From CAZSDU01 sp964605775 (GTDB taxonomy: Bacteria > Bacteroidota > Bacteroidia > Bacteroidales > FEN-979): DNA of 64,000 nt. The stretch is from the NCBI GenBank assembly GCA_964605775.1, contig CAZSDU010000005.1:62001-126000 (forward strand), in the 5' to 3' direction. Positions 18,678 to 26,544 of this stretch are shown piece after piece (positions within the stretch are counted from its first letter, which is position 1; the number at the start of each line of letters is the position of its first letter). Below the pieces are notes generated by a model. It worked only from the letters and a program-made list of their open reading frames with translations. It had not been told where the DNA came from and did not search any database. Made by a program: the position numbers and the translations under genes.

Positions 18678-19892
18678 TTACAAGCTTGGTGGTGGCGGAG
18701 GTGGTGGCGGGGGTACAGCTCCGAAGACCTGCTGAAGTTCAGGCTGATTGCCGGCTTTATCCCATTGTGCCATCCCGGGCCTCCAAACCATAGTATCCCT
18801 GTTTATCTGTGATTTTTGGGCAAATTCAGCCAACTGGTTCAGATTAAACGGACCTTGTTGGACATTGTTCACCAGAACATGAAACAAAAGCATCGGGGGA
18901 GGTGGGGGAACGTTGGGGGGAACATTGGGGTTAAGACCGGGAGGGGGATTAACATTTACCTGATTGCCGATGCTTCCCATCTGACTTCCGAAGGCGCCTC
19001 CGATCCCCACACCCATGCCAAGTCCGATACCGGCACCCATCACGCCTCCGGCAGACCCTTCATTCCCGGCAGCCGTTTCCATGACATCAAACGAACGTTG
19101 CTGAGCATAGGTGAACCCTTCGATTTCCCTTTGCAATTTATTGGCCATGGCATTGTTGATCTGTTCCACCTGGGGATGATCGGCAGGATAATTGATTGAT
19201 TCTGTATAGAAATTGGTGATCAGAATGCCATATTTTTCAAACTCCTCAAAAATCCTTTCCTTGCAAAGGTTAGAAACTTCATCCGTCTTTGCCGGAAGGT
19301 CGATCACCGATACTTTCTTCTCAACGATATATTTGGCAATGGTATCGCTCGTTTTGGTAATGATAAGGGAAGTAAACTGGTCAAGGATAGTCTGAGTGTC
19401 TGTAATATGCTGGGTCCCGACGATCTGATTCAGAAAATTCGTGGAATCTTTGATCTGTATCCCGAATTCCCCATAGGCTCTCACCGGAATGATAACGCCC
19501 CATTGCGGATCGCGTAAACTCATCGGAGTCTTGGTACCCCACTTCAGGTTACGCTTGACCGTTTTGTTGATATACCAGACTTCTGCAGTAAACGGTGTGT
19601 GACCACCGAAAGGCAGGTTGATCAGTTTCTGCAAAATCGGAATGTTACTGGTGGAAAGGGTATGGGTCCCCGGACCGAAAACATCCAGTGCCTTTCCGCC
19701 TTTAAAGAATACTGCTTCCTGGCTTTCATTGACAATAAGCTGAGCACCGATAGAAAGATTTTCATAGGGAAATTTCCATACCAGTTCTTCGGCAAGACCG
19801 TCATATTTAATACGGTCAATCATTCCTTTTCTTTCATCACCTTTTCCGTCAAAGGTTTCACCATCAGTACGCTGTTTGTTGAATATACCCAT
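18678..19892 (-). CDS. SPFH 'virion core' type protein with C-terminal GYF_2 domain
   Basis: A 404-residue protein from ATG at 19892; a longer TTG start at 19967 adds an unlikely AT-rich leader. Residues about 20-250 are a YdjI-like SPFH domain (IVNESQEAVFFKGGKALDVFGPGTHTL is typical). A Gly-rich stretch and a proline-rich linker (PPNVPPPPP) come next. Near 330-385 is a GYF_2 domain (QQGPFNLNQLAEFAQK ... VWRPGMAQW). The chain ends in nine prolines then Ser-Leu. GYF domains bind proline-rich peptides, so linker and tail could be its own ligands. YdjI-type SPFH proteins are membrane-associated and stress-linked. It leads a four-gene operon. Confidence 0.9.
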   Translation of the reverse strand: MGIFNKQRTDGETFDGKGDERKGMIDRIKYDGLAEELVWKFPYENLSIGAQLIVNESQEAVFFKGGKALDVFGPGTHTLSTSNIPILQKLINLPFGGHTPFTAEVWYINKTVKRNLKWGTKTPMSLRDPQWGVIIPVRAYGEFGIQIKDSTNFLNQIVGTQHITDTQTILDQFTSLIITKTSDTIAKYIVEKKVSVIDLPAKTDEVSNLCKERIFEEFEKYGILITNFYTESINYPADHPQVEQINNAMANKLQREIEGFTYAQQRSFDVMETAAGNEGSAGGVMGAGIGLGMGVGIGGAFGSQMGSIGNQVNVNPPPGLNPNVPPNVPPPPPMLLFHVLVNNVQQGPFNLNQLAEFAQKSQINRDTMVWRPGMAQWDKAGNQPELQQVFGAVPPPPPPPPPSL

Positions 19893-20288
19893 AAAGAACA
19901 ATTTTATTGGGGAATGGAAAACAAATCGTGGTTTATAAAAATAATCATTTTCAATTATGGTATGCAAAAATAAATTTTTAATAATAATATCCTATATCCC
20001 GGGCTTTATATTTTCAAGCTTTTTGTTCATTTCCTGATCTGAATTTTTTTTATTTTCACATAACCTATTTATTTTTAAATAATTACACTTATAATTTATA
20101 CCGATAAGAAATAATACCCTTATCCCTTAAATTTCTTTACTTTGCAGTGTCCTGAAGGACAAAACTGCATGAGAAACATTTTAACAGGGGAGTTCTCTTT
20201 TTAATCCCGGATTATCCTGCAATGACCGAAAAAATTTTCCATTTTGACAATGCTGATTTATTTTCGAATCCTTAAAATCTATCCTTTT
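19893..20288. other. AT-rich divergent intergenic region, 396 bases
   Basis: This stretch separates the SPFH operon (-) from the prolyl oligopeptidase gene (+). It is strongly AT-rich between about 19960 and 20120 and should hold promoters in both directions. A near-match to the -7 element, TTACTTTG, ends at 20144, about 145 bases before the oligopeptidase ATG. I see no RNA gene, convincing hairpin or short coding frame. Confidence 0.4.
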
Positions 20289-22358
20289 ATGAAAAAAAAT
20301 CTGATGCTTTTTATTTTCGTTTTACCCCTATTTTGTCTGGGACAAGTCACCTTCAATCCGCCTAACACGGTAAAAAAACCCATTGTCGATACCCTCCATG
20401 GATTCCTGCTGACCGATAATTACCGGTGGCTTGAGGATAAGACAGATCTTGATGTTATTGCCTGGACAAAAGCCCAACATGACTATACCGTTCAGTACCT
20501 GAATGCCACCCAGAAAACTCATTCAGGTCTCCGCGAAGAGGTTTCAGCCTATATCGACATGGATTATGAAGGCCCTCTGAGCAAAGAAGGGAAACGTGTA
20601 TTCCAGACCATTAAGCGAAAGGGTGACAAGCAATCCTCTGTGTACACAATCTTGGATGGTAAGAAAATTCAAATCTGGGATCCGGTAAAACTCGACACCT
20701 CCGGAAAAACCTCGACTACATCGGTTCAGTACACCTACGATGGTGAACGAGCTGCCGTGAGTGTACAAAAAAGCGGAGCAGAAATTTCCACTACATATAT
20801 CATTGATACCCGTAAAGGAAAGATCCTCTATCCTCCCCTGGAAAACATTTTCGGATATCAGTGGACGAAAGACCAACAACATGCTTATTTTACCATCCGC
20901 AGCCAGGCTGATATTGACAGCCAGTCCCCGCTGAAGACCTACCTCTGGAAGGTGGGCGATCCCGTTGAAAAGGCAGAATTTATCGGCACAACGAAGGATG
21001 CAAAAGATTCTTATTATATCTACGATAACCGTTATAGTGAGGTAAGCTTTTTCGGGGAAAGCAATTTTAATGCGAATTCCTGCAAAATGAGGAAAACAGG
21101 GACCAGGGACGACGGTGTTCTGATTTATCAAAGCCAGGAATTCCAGGCATATCCTTGGGCTATTGGCGATAAACTCTATATCCTCACCAACGACCATGCA
21201 CCCAATTACCGCTTTATGGTGGCCAGTAAGGAAAAGCCCGCTTACAAAGATTGGCAGGTATTGATTCCTGAAGGTTCTACTGTTTTGCAAAACGTGGAAG
21301 TCCTGAGGGATGGAAGACTGATCCTCCAAGATAAAAAAGATATACAGAGCAGGCTCACACTCTGCGATGCGAAAGGACAGGTGATCAAACCCATTGCATT
21401 ACCTGAAATAGGGAATGTGAATTATGTGAATTACGACCGGGAAGAAGATTCCGTATATATCTACCTGAGTACTTTTACCTCACCCGGAAAAATGTACGTA
21501 GCCTCTCCTTCAAATTTCCAATGGAGACTGTACTATTCGAGGGAGCTGCCCATCGATATGAGCAATATAGTCGGGGAAGTCAAATTCTATTATTCAAAAG
21601 ACAGCACCCGTATTCCATGTCTTGTCGTACACAGAAAAGACATGAAACTCAACGGGAATAACCCGGTATTTTTGACAGCTTACGGAGGTTTCAGGATTGG
21701 TATTTCGCCTAAGTACTATGGGTACTATGCCCCGTTTATCAATCGTGGCGGCGTGGTTGTTGAGCCGGGAATCCGTGGAGGAGATGAATATGGTGAAAAA
21801 TGGCATGAGGATGGCATGTTGCTGAATAAACAGAATTGCTTCGATGATTTCAACGCCTGTGCCGAATGGCTGGTCAGGGAAAAATATACCAATACCGGAA
21901 AAATAGTTGCAGAAGGCGGAAGTAACGGTGGTTTGCTAATGGGCGCCGTGGCTACCCAGCGGCCTGATCTATACAAAGCCGTCATTTGTGCCGTTCCCTT
22001 ACTTGATATGATCCGTTTTCATAAATTTCTGATCGCCCGTTACTGGATCCCTGAATACGGTTCTTCCGAAAACGAAACTGATTTCAGGAATCTCTTAAGT
22101 TATTCCCCATACCATCATATACGGCAGGGGATCAACCTGCCTACTATGCTGATCAGAACAGGAGCCAATGACAGCCGTGTGGATCCGCTGCATGCCAAGA
22201 AATTCACCGCTGCACTGCAGAATAATCCCGGCCAGATAAATCCGGTATTGCTTTATATTGATTACAATGTAGGGCATGGTTCCGGACAGGCCACCAAACA
22301 GCGGATTGACAACATCCTGGTTGATTTTGAATTTTTCATGAACCAACTCGGGATGTAA
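20289..22358 (+). CDS. Prolyl oligopeptidase family serine peptidase (S9A)
   Basis: A 689-residue exported peptidase from the ATG at 20289, which opens a clean signal peptide (MKKNLMLFIFVLPLFCLGQ); an upstream start would bury it. The N-terminal seven-bladed propeller (about 75-430) begins with the typical DNYRWLED motif. The C-terminal alpha/beta-hydrolase holds the catalytic triad: Ser545 in GGSNGG, Asp628 in GANDSRVD, and His663 in VGHGSG. S9A enzymes cleave short peptides after proline, here probably in the periplasm. The gene is alone, with a decayed peroxiredoxin convergent to it six bases after its stop. Confidence 0.95.
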   Translation: MKKNLMLFIFVLPLFCLGQVTFNPPNTVKKPIVDTLHGFLLTDNYRWLEDKTDLDVIAWTKAQHDYTVQYLNATQKTHSGLREEVSAYIDMDYEGPLSKEGKRVFQTIKRKGDKQSSVYTILDGKKIQIWDPVKLDTSGKTSTTSVQYTYDGERAAVSVQKSGAEISTTYIIDTRKGKILYPPLENIFGYQWTKDQQHAYFTIRSQADIDSQSPLKTYLWKVGDPVEKAEFIGTTKDAKDSYYIYDNRYSEVSFFGESNFNANSCKMRKTGTRDDGVLIYQSQEFQAYPWAIGDKLYILTNDHAPNYRFMVASKEKPAYKDWQVLIPEGSTVLQNVEVLRDGRLILQDKKDIQSRLTLCDAKGQVIKPIALPEIGNVNYVNYDREEDSVYIYLSTFTSPGKMYVASPSNFQWRLYYSRELPIDMSNIVGEVKFYYSKDSTRIPCLVVHRKDMKLNGNNPVFLTAYGGFRIGISPKYYGYYAPFINRGGVVVEPGIRGGDEYGEKWHEDGMLLNKQNCFDDFNACAEWLVREKYTNTGKIVAEGGSNGGLLMGAVATQRPDLYKAVICAVPLLDMIRFHKFLIARYWIPEYGSSENETDFRNLLSYSPYHHIRQGINLPTMLIRTGANDSRVDPLHAKKFTAALQNNPGQINPVLLYIDYNVGHGSGQATKQRIDNILVDFEFFMNQLGM

Positions 22359-22363
22359 TCATT

Positions 22364-22955
22364 TCATCTTTTTGAACCACATATACCAGGTTAACTGGTA
22401 AATGCCAGAATCATATGATTCTTTCCGTTTGCCTGCNNNNNNNNNNNNNNNNNNNNNNNNNNNNNNNNNNNNNNNNNNNNNNNNNNNNNNNNNNNNNNNN
22501 NNNNNNNNNNNNNNNNNNNNNNNNNNNNNNNNNNNNTTGCCTGCAAAGCAAGGAGGGTCCTTTTAATTTCATCCAGGTTCCTGCCCACATTGTCCGGATA
22601 AAAGAAAAATGCACTGATGTGGTCATCCGGATCAATGATAAAAACGCCTCTTACATCTTTCGAGGAATTGGTAACCGGGTGTATCATTCCGTATTTATTC
22701 GAAATTTCAAGGCTATAATCGGAAATCAATGGAAAGTTCATTTTTACCGCATTTCTTCCTTTATATTCAATGGATTCTATTGATCTTACCCATTATGACT
22801 ATTCAGGTTGTCCGTCGATATAACAAGAATCTTGGTTTTCAGCCTTTCAAAATCATCCTGCAGACCGGCTAATTCAATTATTTCAGATGTATAGACCGGT
22901 GTAAAATCAGACGGGTGACTGAAAAGGATCTTCAATTTAAAAAACGGAATCCAAA
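22364..22955 (-). pseudogene. Decayed 1-Cys (Prx6-type) peroxiredoxin pseudogene
   Basis: Read on the minus strand, 22955 downward encodes ILFSHPSDFTPVYTSE, the Prx6 active-site segment, but the catalytic Cys of PVCT is Tyr. About 40 codons later the frame hits a stop after NSH. Shifting frame restores WVRSIESIEYKGRNAVKM and then the family sequence LISDYSLEISNKYGMIHPV, VRGVFIIDP and GRNLDEIKRTLLALQ. The 100-N gap follows, then, in another frame, the family-like C-terminus YQLTWYMWFKKMK and a stop at 22364. About 30 N-terminal residues are missing. Missing start, lost Cys and frameshift together argue for a dead gene. Sequencing error could explain the shift but not all three. Confidence 0.82.
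22437..22536. other. Assembly gap of 100 N
   Basis: Exactly 100 N, the usual placeholder for a gap of unknown size. The 8-mer TTGCCTGC ends the left contig and begins the right one. By comparison with intact Prx6 proteins about 35 codons are expected here, so real sequence may be missing, or the ends may overlap directly. Confidence 0.97.
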
Positions 22956-23049
22956 TTTTTTTAAAAAAAAATACTTGACTTGCTCATTAAAATATATTAT
23001 CATTGCACAATCATTTTGATATTATATTAATATCGTAAAATTGCATATC

Positions 23050-23919
23050 ATGGAAAAAGAAAAAATTATTGCTGCCATTTCTGGATACAGAAGCATTCTG
23101 GTTATCATCATTTTACTGGGACTTGGAATCAGCCGGTTTGTTTTCTTCCCACCAACCCTCATTGGGACCATACTGGCTTTACTATGCATTGCTGTGGCCA
23201 TTTTCACCGCCATCGGGCTGATGGTGGTAAACCCCAATGAATCTTCGGTACTGATCCTTTTTGGTAAATATATAGGAACCATTAAATCAAATGGGTTCTT
23301 CTGGGTGAATCCTTTTTATACAAGGAAAAAGATATCCCTCAGGGCCAGAAATCTCAACCGTGAGCCGATCAAGGTGAACGACAAGCTCGGTAATCCCATC
23401 ATGATCGGTATTGTATTGGTATGGCGGGTGGAAAACACTTATAAAGCTGCTTTTGAAGTGGACGATTTCGCACATTTTGTCGATATCCAAAGCGAATCAG
23501 CAACCCGGAAGCTTGCCGGTCATTATGCTTATGACAACTTTGACGATGAGCAGAAAGAGATCACCTTGCGCGCAGGGGGCGAAGAAGTTCACCAGGCCCT
23601 GGAAAATGAACTCTCAGAACGCCTGGCCATGGCTGGCATTAAAGTACTTGAAGCCCGCATCAGTTATTTGGCTTATGCTTCAGAAATTGCCGGAGCTATG
23701 TTGCGCCGCCAACAGGCAACAGCAGTAGTGGCTGCCCGCACAAAAATCGTGGAAGGGGCGGTCAGCATGGTCGAATTAGCGCTGGATCAACTCAGTAAAA
23801 AGCATGTGGTGGACCTGGATGAAGACAAAAAAGCTTCCATGGTTAGTAACTTGATGGTTGTACTTTGTTCCGACAAGGATACCACTCCCATTGTCAATAC
23901 AGGCACACTGCACCAATAA
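23050..23919 (+). CDS. SPFH domain protein (stomatin/prohibitin-like)
   Basis: A 289-residue protein from ATG at 23050. Two adjacent N-terminal membrane helices (about 12-32 and 36-60) are followed by an SPFH domain starting MVVNPNESSVLILFGKYIGTIK. The family's VNDKLGNPIMIGIVLVWRVENTYKAAFEV and a helical region with SELSERLAMAGIKVLEARISYLAYASEIAGAMLRRQQA are present. SPFH proteins form oligomeric membrane scaffolds. The gene opens a four-gene row with a membrane protein, an Arc-like DNA-binding protein and a DUF1648 protein. It differs from the YdjI-type SPFH protein at 18678, so two unrelated SPFH operons lie within 5 kb. Confidence 0.9.
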   Translation: MEKEKIIAAISGYRSILVIIILLGLGISRFVFFPPTLIGTILALLCIAVAIFTAIGLMVVNPNESSVLILFGKYIGTIKSNGFFWVNPFYTRKKISLRARNLNREPIKVNDKLGNPIMIGIVLVWRVENTYKAAFEVDDFAHFVDIQSESATRKLAGHYAYDNFDDEQKEITLRAGGEEVHQALENELSERLAMAGIKVLEARISYLAYASEIAGAMLRRQQATAVVAARTKIVEGAVSMVELALDQLSKKHVVDLDEDKKASMVSNLMVVLCSDKDTTPIVNTGTLHQ

Positions 23920-23923
23920 GAAG

Positions 23924-24460
23924 ATGCCGGGATCGCTTTTTACCGAAACCCAGAAATTCGACCAGCCCTGGCTCAGGATAATGCTGGTCATGATTACTAT
24001 TCCACTGCTTGCCTTCTTTGGCATCGGAATCTATACACAAATAATCTGTGGCATCCCTTTCGGGAGCAAACCAGCACCCGATACCTTGTTGATCATCCTG
24101 GCCATTTTTATCTCCACGCTGGTTTTGGGACTCAACTTATTATTCCTGAAACTAAGGCTCATCCTGGAGATAACTGAAGAGGGACTGAACTACCGGATTC
24201 CTCCATTCATGAAGCGGAACAGAATCATTCGTAAAGAGGAGATCGAAGTGTATGCAATTCGTCAATACAGACCGGTTTCGGAATATGGAGGATGGGGAAT
24301 CCGCCAGGGTGGAAGCAAGACTGGTGATGCTTTTAATGTTAAAGGCAATATCGGTCTTCAGCTCAAACTTCGTAACGGGAAGAAAATTCTTTTTGGCACA
24401 GGGCGTCCTGATGCGCTGCTGGCTGCGATGAACCGCATGATGAAAACAAATTTAAACTGA
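23924..24460 (+). CDS. Two-helix membrane protein of SPFH-Arc cluster
   Basis: A 178-residue protein from ATG at 23924, 4 bases after the SPFH stop; longer frames would overlap that gene by 60 bases. Two membrane helices (about 20-45 and 57-80) precede a small cytoplasmic PH-like beta domain (ILEITEEGLNYRIPPFMKRNRIIRKEEIEVY ..., then LQLKLRNGKKILFGTGRPDALL). That ending resembles bacterial bPH/DUF domains that recognise membranes. Function is unknown. Position ties it to the SPFH protein and the Arc-like regulator. Confidence 0.8.
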   Translation: MPGSLFTETQKFDQPWLRIMLVMITIPLLAFFGIGIYTQIICGIPFGSKPAPDTLLIILAIFISTLVLGLNLLFLKLRLILEITEEGLNYRIPPFMKRNRIIRKEEIEVYAIRQYRPVSEYGGWGIRQGGSKTGDAFNVKGNIGLQLKLRNGKKILFGTGRPDALLAAMNRMMKTNLN

Positions 24461-24468
24461 ACCACCCC

Positions 24469-24651
24469 ATGGCCGCAAAAAAGGTCTTTATGCTCCGGCT
24501 TGATCCGAAAGTTTACGAGGCGATGGAAAAATGGGCCGCCGATGAATTCCGTAGCGTCAACGGTCAGATCGAATGGTTAATCGATATTAAACTCAAGGAG
24601 CATAAACGGTCACCATGCCAGAAAACAACAAAACTGAAAAGCCATGATTAA
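24469..24651 (+). CDS. Arc-type ribbon-helix-helix DNA-binding protein
   Basis: A 60-residue protein. The strand KVFMLRLDPKVYEAMEKWA and helix DEFRSVNGQIEWLIDIKLKEH match Arc/CopG-type ribbon-helix-helix repressors, in particular the DEFRSVNGQIE helix of the Arc family. RHH proteins bind DNA as dimers. No toxin gene follows, so this is unlikely to be a toxin-antitoxin pair; co-occurrence with SPFH proteins is the more likely theme. It is 8 bases after its upstream neighbour and 12 before the DUF1648 gene. Confidence 0.85.
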   Translation: MAAKKVFMLRLDPKVYEAMEKWAADEFRSVNGQIEWLIDIKLKEHKRSPCQKTTKLKSHD

Positions 24652-24663
24652 GCTGTTCCTTGT

Positions 24664-25194
24664 ATGATTATCCCGCGAAAAATAAGCCGGGAAAACAAAC
24701 AGGATCGTCCCAGGATTCGTCCGGAAATGGGTCCGCTTGACTGGCTGCTTGAGATTTTTTCCATGATGATTTTTCTGGCCTATCTCGGCTACATGATCTA
24801 CTATTACCCCCAACTTCCTGCTACCATTCCCGCTCATTTCATTGGGTCGGGGGAGGTAGATGGTTATTCCTCCAGGGGAAGCCTCTGGGTACTTCCGGCC
24901 ATTACTTTTTTCACTTATGGTCTGCTCACCCTGATTGCCAGGGTTCCTCATACCTTCAACTTCACCGTCAGGATTACACCTGAAAACGCCATGCGGCAGT
25001 ATACCCTGGCGCTCAGATTTATCCGCTTCATCAAAATGATGATCACTGCTGTTTTCTTCGTCATCAGTATGGCCATTATCCGGGTGGCCTTTAAACAGTC
25101 GGCCGGTATCGGGTTATGGTTTCTGCCCGTTTTTCTCGGTCTGACTTTTGTTCCCATCATGATTTACCTGCTCCTCTCCTCAAAGAAAAAATAA
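24664..25194 (+). CDS. DUF1648 domain membrane protein
   Basis: A 176-residue membrane protein with four predicted helices (about 22-44, 75-95, 122-142 and 150-172). The DUF1648 core is visible as YYPQLPATIPAHFIGSGEVDGYSSRGSLWVLP, with the conserved PxxIPxHF and GxxD(G) pattern. DUF1648 occurs in membrane proteins such as SdpI-type immunity proteins and in transporter-linked proteins; specific function is unknown. It closes the SPFH-Arc row. Confidence 0.85.
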   Translation: MIIPRKISRENKQDRPRIRPEMGPLDWLLEIFSMMIFLAYLGYMIYYYPQLPATIPAHFIGSGEVDGYSSRGSLWVLPAITFFTYGLLTLIARVPHTFNFTVRITPENAMRQYTLALRFIRFIKMMITAVFFVISMAIIRVAFKQSAGIGLWFLPVFLGLTFVPIMIYLLLSSKKK

Positions 25195-25217
25195 TCACAG
25201 TCTGCCTGTCAATTTCT

Positions 25218-25225
25218 TATTTTTG
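25218..25225 (+). promoter_or_regulatory. Bacteroidota -7 element of tyrS
   Basis: TATTTTTG matches TAnnTTTG fully and ends 15 bases before the tyrS ATG. That gives a very short leader of under 10 bases, consistent with Shine-Dalgarno-independent initiation. Confidence 0.5.
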
Positions 25226-25240
25226 TAAAAAAAAACACGC

Positions 25241-26521
25241 ATGAATTTTATTGAAGAACTCAGGTGGAGAGGAATGATCCATGACATGACACCGGGAACG
25301 GAAGAGCAGCTTGCCCGAGAGACAACTGCTGCCTACATCGGCTATGATCCCACCAGCGATTCTTTACATATTGGCAACCTGGCTTCCATCATGATGCTGG
25401 TGCATTATCAAAGGGCCGGCCACAAGCCTTATGCCCTGGTGGGAGGCGCCACCGGAATGATTGGTGATCCATCAGGAAAGTCTGAAGAGAGAAATCTTCT
25501 GGATGAATCCGTTCTTCGCTACAATCAATCCTGCATCAAAAAGCAACTGGAGCGGTTTCTCGACTTCAATCCCGGTCCCAATTCTGCCGAAATGGTGAAT
25601 AATTTTGACTGGATGAATGAATTTTCATTCCTGCAATTTCTCAGGGATGTTGGCAAACACATCACCGTCAATTATATGATTGCCAAAGATTCTGTCAAAA
25701 AGCGCATGGAGTCAGGGAATGGTATCTCATTCACAGAGTTCAGCTACCAGCTTGTACAGGGTTATGATTTTTGCTGGTTATTTGAGCATCTGGGTGTTAA
25801 ACTTCAGATGGGGGGATCTGACCAATGGGGAAATATTGTAACGGGTACCGAACTGATCCGGAGAAAACTTGGCGGAGAGGCTTATGCCCTTACCTGTCCG
25901 CTCATCACCAGGGCGGATGGAGGGAAGTTCGGGAAATCCGAAGCAGGAAATATATGGCTTGATCCCCGGAAAACTTCTCCCTATCACTTTTACCAGTTCT
26001 GGTTAAACACCAGTGATGCCGATGCGACTGAGTACATCAAGAAATTCACCCTTTTATCCAAGGACGAAATAGCAGCCCTTACACGCCAGCATGAAGAAGC
26101 CCCCCATCTGCGCATCCTACAGAAAACGCTCGCAAGCGACATCACCATCCGTGTCCACGGTGAATCGGATTTCCAGTCCGCTTTGGAAGCTTCAGAAATA
26201 CTTTTTGGAAAAGGAACGGCAGAAACCCTTAAAAAGTTTTCAGAAGACACCCTGTTAAGCATTTTTGAAGGAGTTCCACGCTATGAAATCGCCCAAAGCG
26301 AAATCATAAAATCCATCAGTATTGTCGATTTCCTGGTGGAGAAAACACAGATTTTCCCTTCAAAAGGAGAAGCCCGTCGTATGCTGAAGGAAGGCGGGGT
26401 TCAGGTCAACAAAGAAAAAGTTGGGGAAGATTTTCTGGTGACTTCGGATACCCTTCTGGCCAATAATTATATGCTCGTTCAGAAAGGTAAAAAGAATTAT
26501 TACCTGGTTAAAGCCATTTAA
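25241..26521 (+). CDS. tyrS: Tyrosyl-tRNA synthetase
   Basis: A 426-residue class I aminoacyl-tRNA synthetase that charges tRNA-Tyr. The YIGYDPTSDSLHIGNL region carries the HIGH motif as HIGN (43-46). KFGKS (229-233) is the KMSKS equivalent of the bacterial TyrRS. The tyrosine pocket QLVQGYDFCWLFE and QMGGSDQWGNI are clear. The C-terminus (about 355-425) is an S4 RNA-binding domain (SKGEARRMLKEGGVQVN). Length is typical. It follows the SPFH-Arc row but has its own promoter element. Confidence 0.97.
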   Translation: MNFIEELRWRGMIHDMTPGTEEQLARETTAAYIGYDPTSDSLHIGNLASIMMLVHYQRAGHKPYALVGGATGMIGDPSGKSEERNLLDESVLRYNQSCIKKQLERFLDFNPGPNSAEMVNNFDWMNEFSFLQFLRDVGKHITVNYMIAKDSVKKRMESGNGISFTEFSYQLVQGYDFCWLFEHLGVKLQMGGSDQWGNIVTGTELIRRKLGGEAYALTCPLITRADGGKFGKSEAGNIWLDPRKTSPYHFYQFWLNTSDADATEYIKKFTLLSKDEIAALTRQHEEAPHLRILQKTLASDITIRVHGESDFQSALEASEILFGKGTAETLKKFSEDTLLSIFEGVPRYEIAQSEIIKSISIVDFLVEKTQIFPSKGEARRMLKEGGVQVNKEKVGEDFLVTSDTLLANNYMLVQKGKKNYYLVKAI

Positions 26522-26544
26522 CATTAAATTAAACCTTGATGCTT

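Noticed and set aside
20544..21329. Open frame of 261 codons on - inside the prolyl oligopeptidase gene
   Set aside because: Antisense shadow of the propeller domain; no family resemblance.
22391..22741. Complete short peroxiredoxin gene beginning at the ATG at 22741
   Set aside because: The ATG is an internal Met; the active-site half lies upstream in another frame, so this is a fragment of a pseudogene.
24469..24651. Antitoxin of a toxin-antitoxin pair
   Set aside because: The next gene is a DUF1648 membrane protein and the previous one a membrane protein; no toxin fold is adjacent, so the RHH gene is better read as a regulator of the SPFH row.
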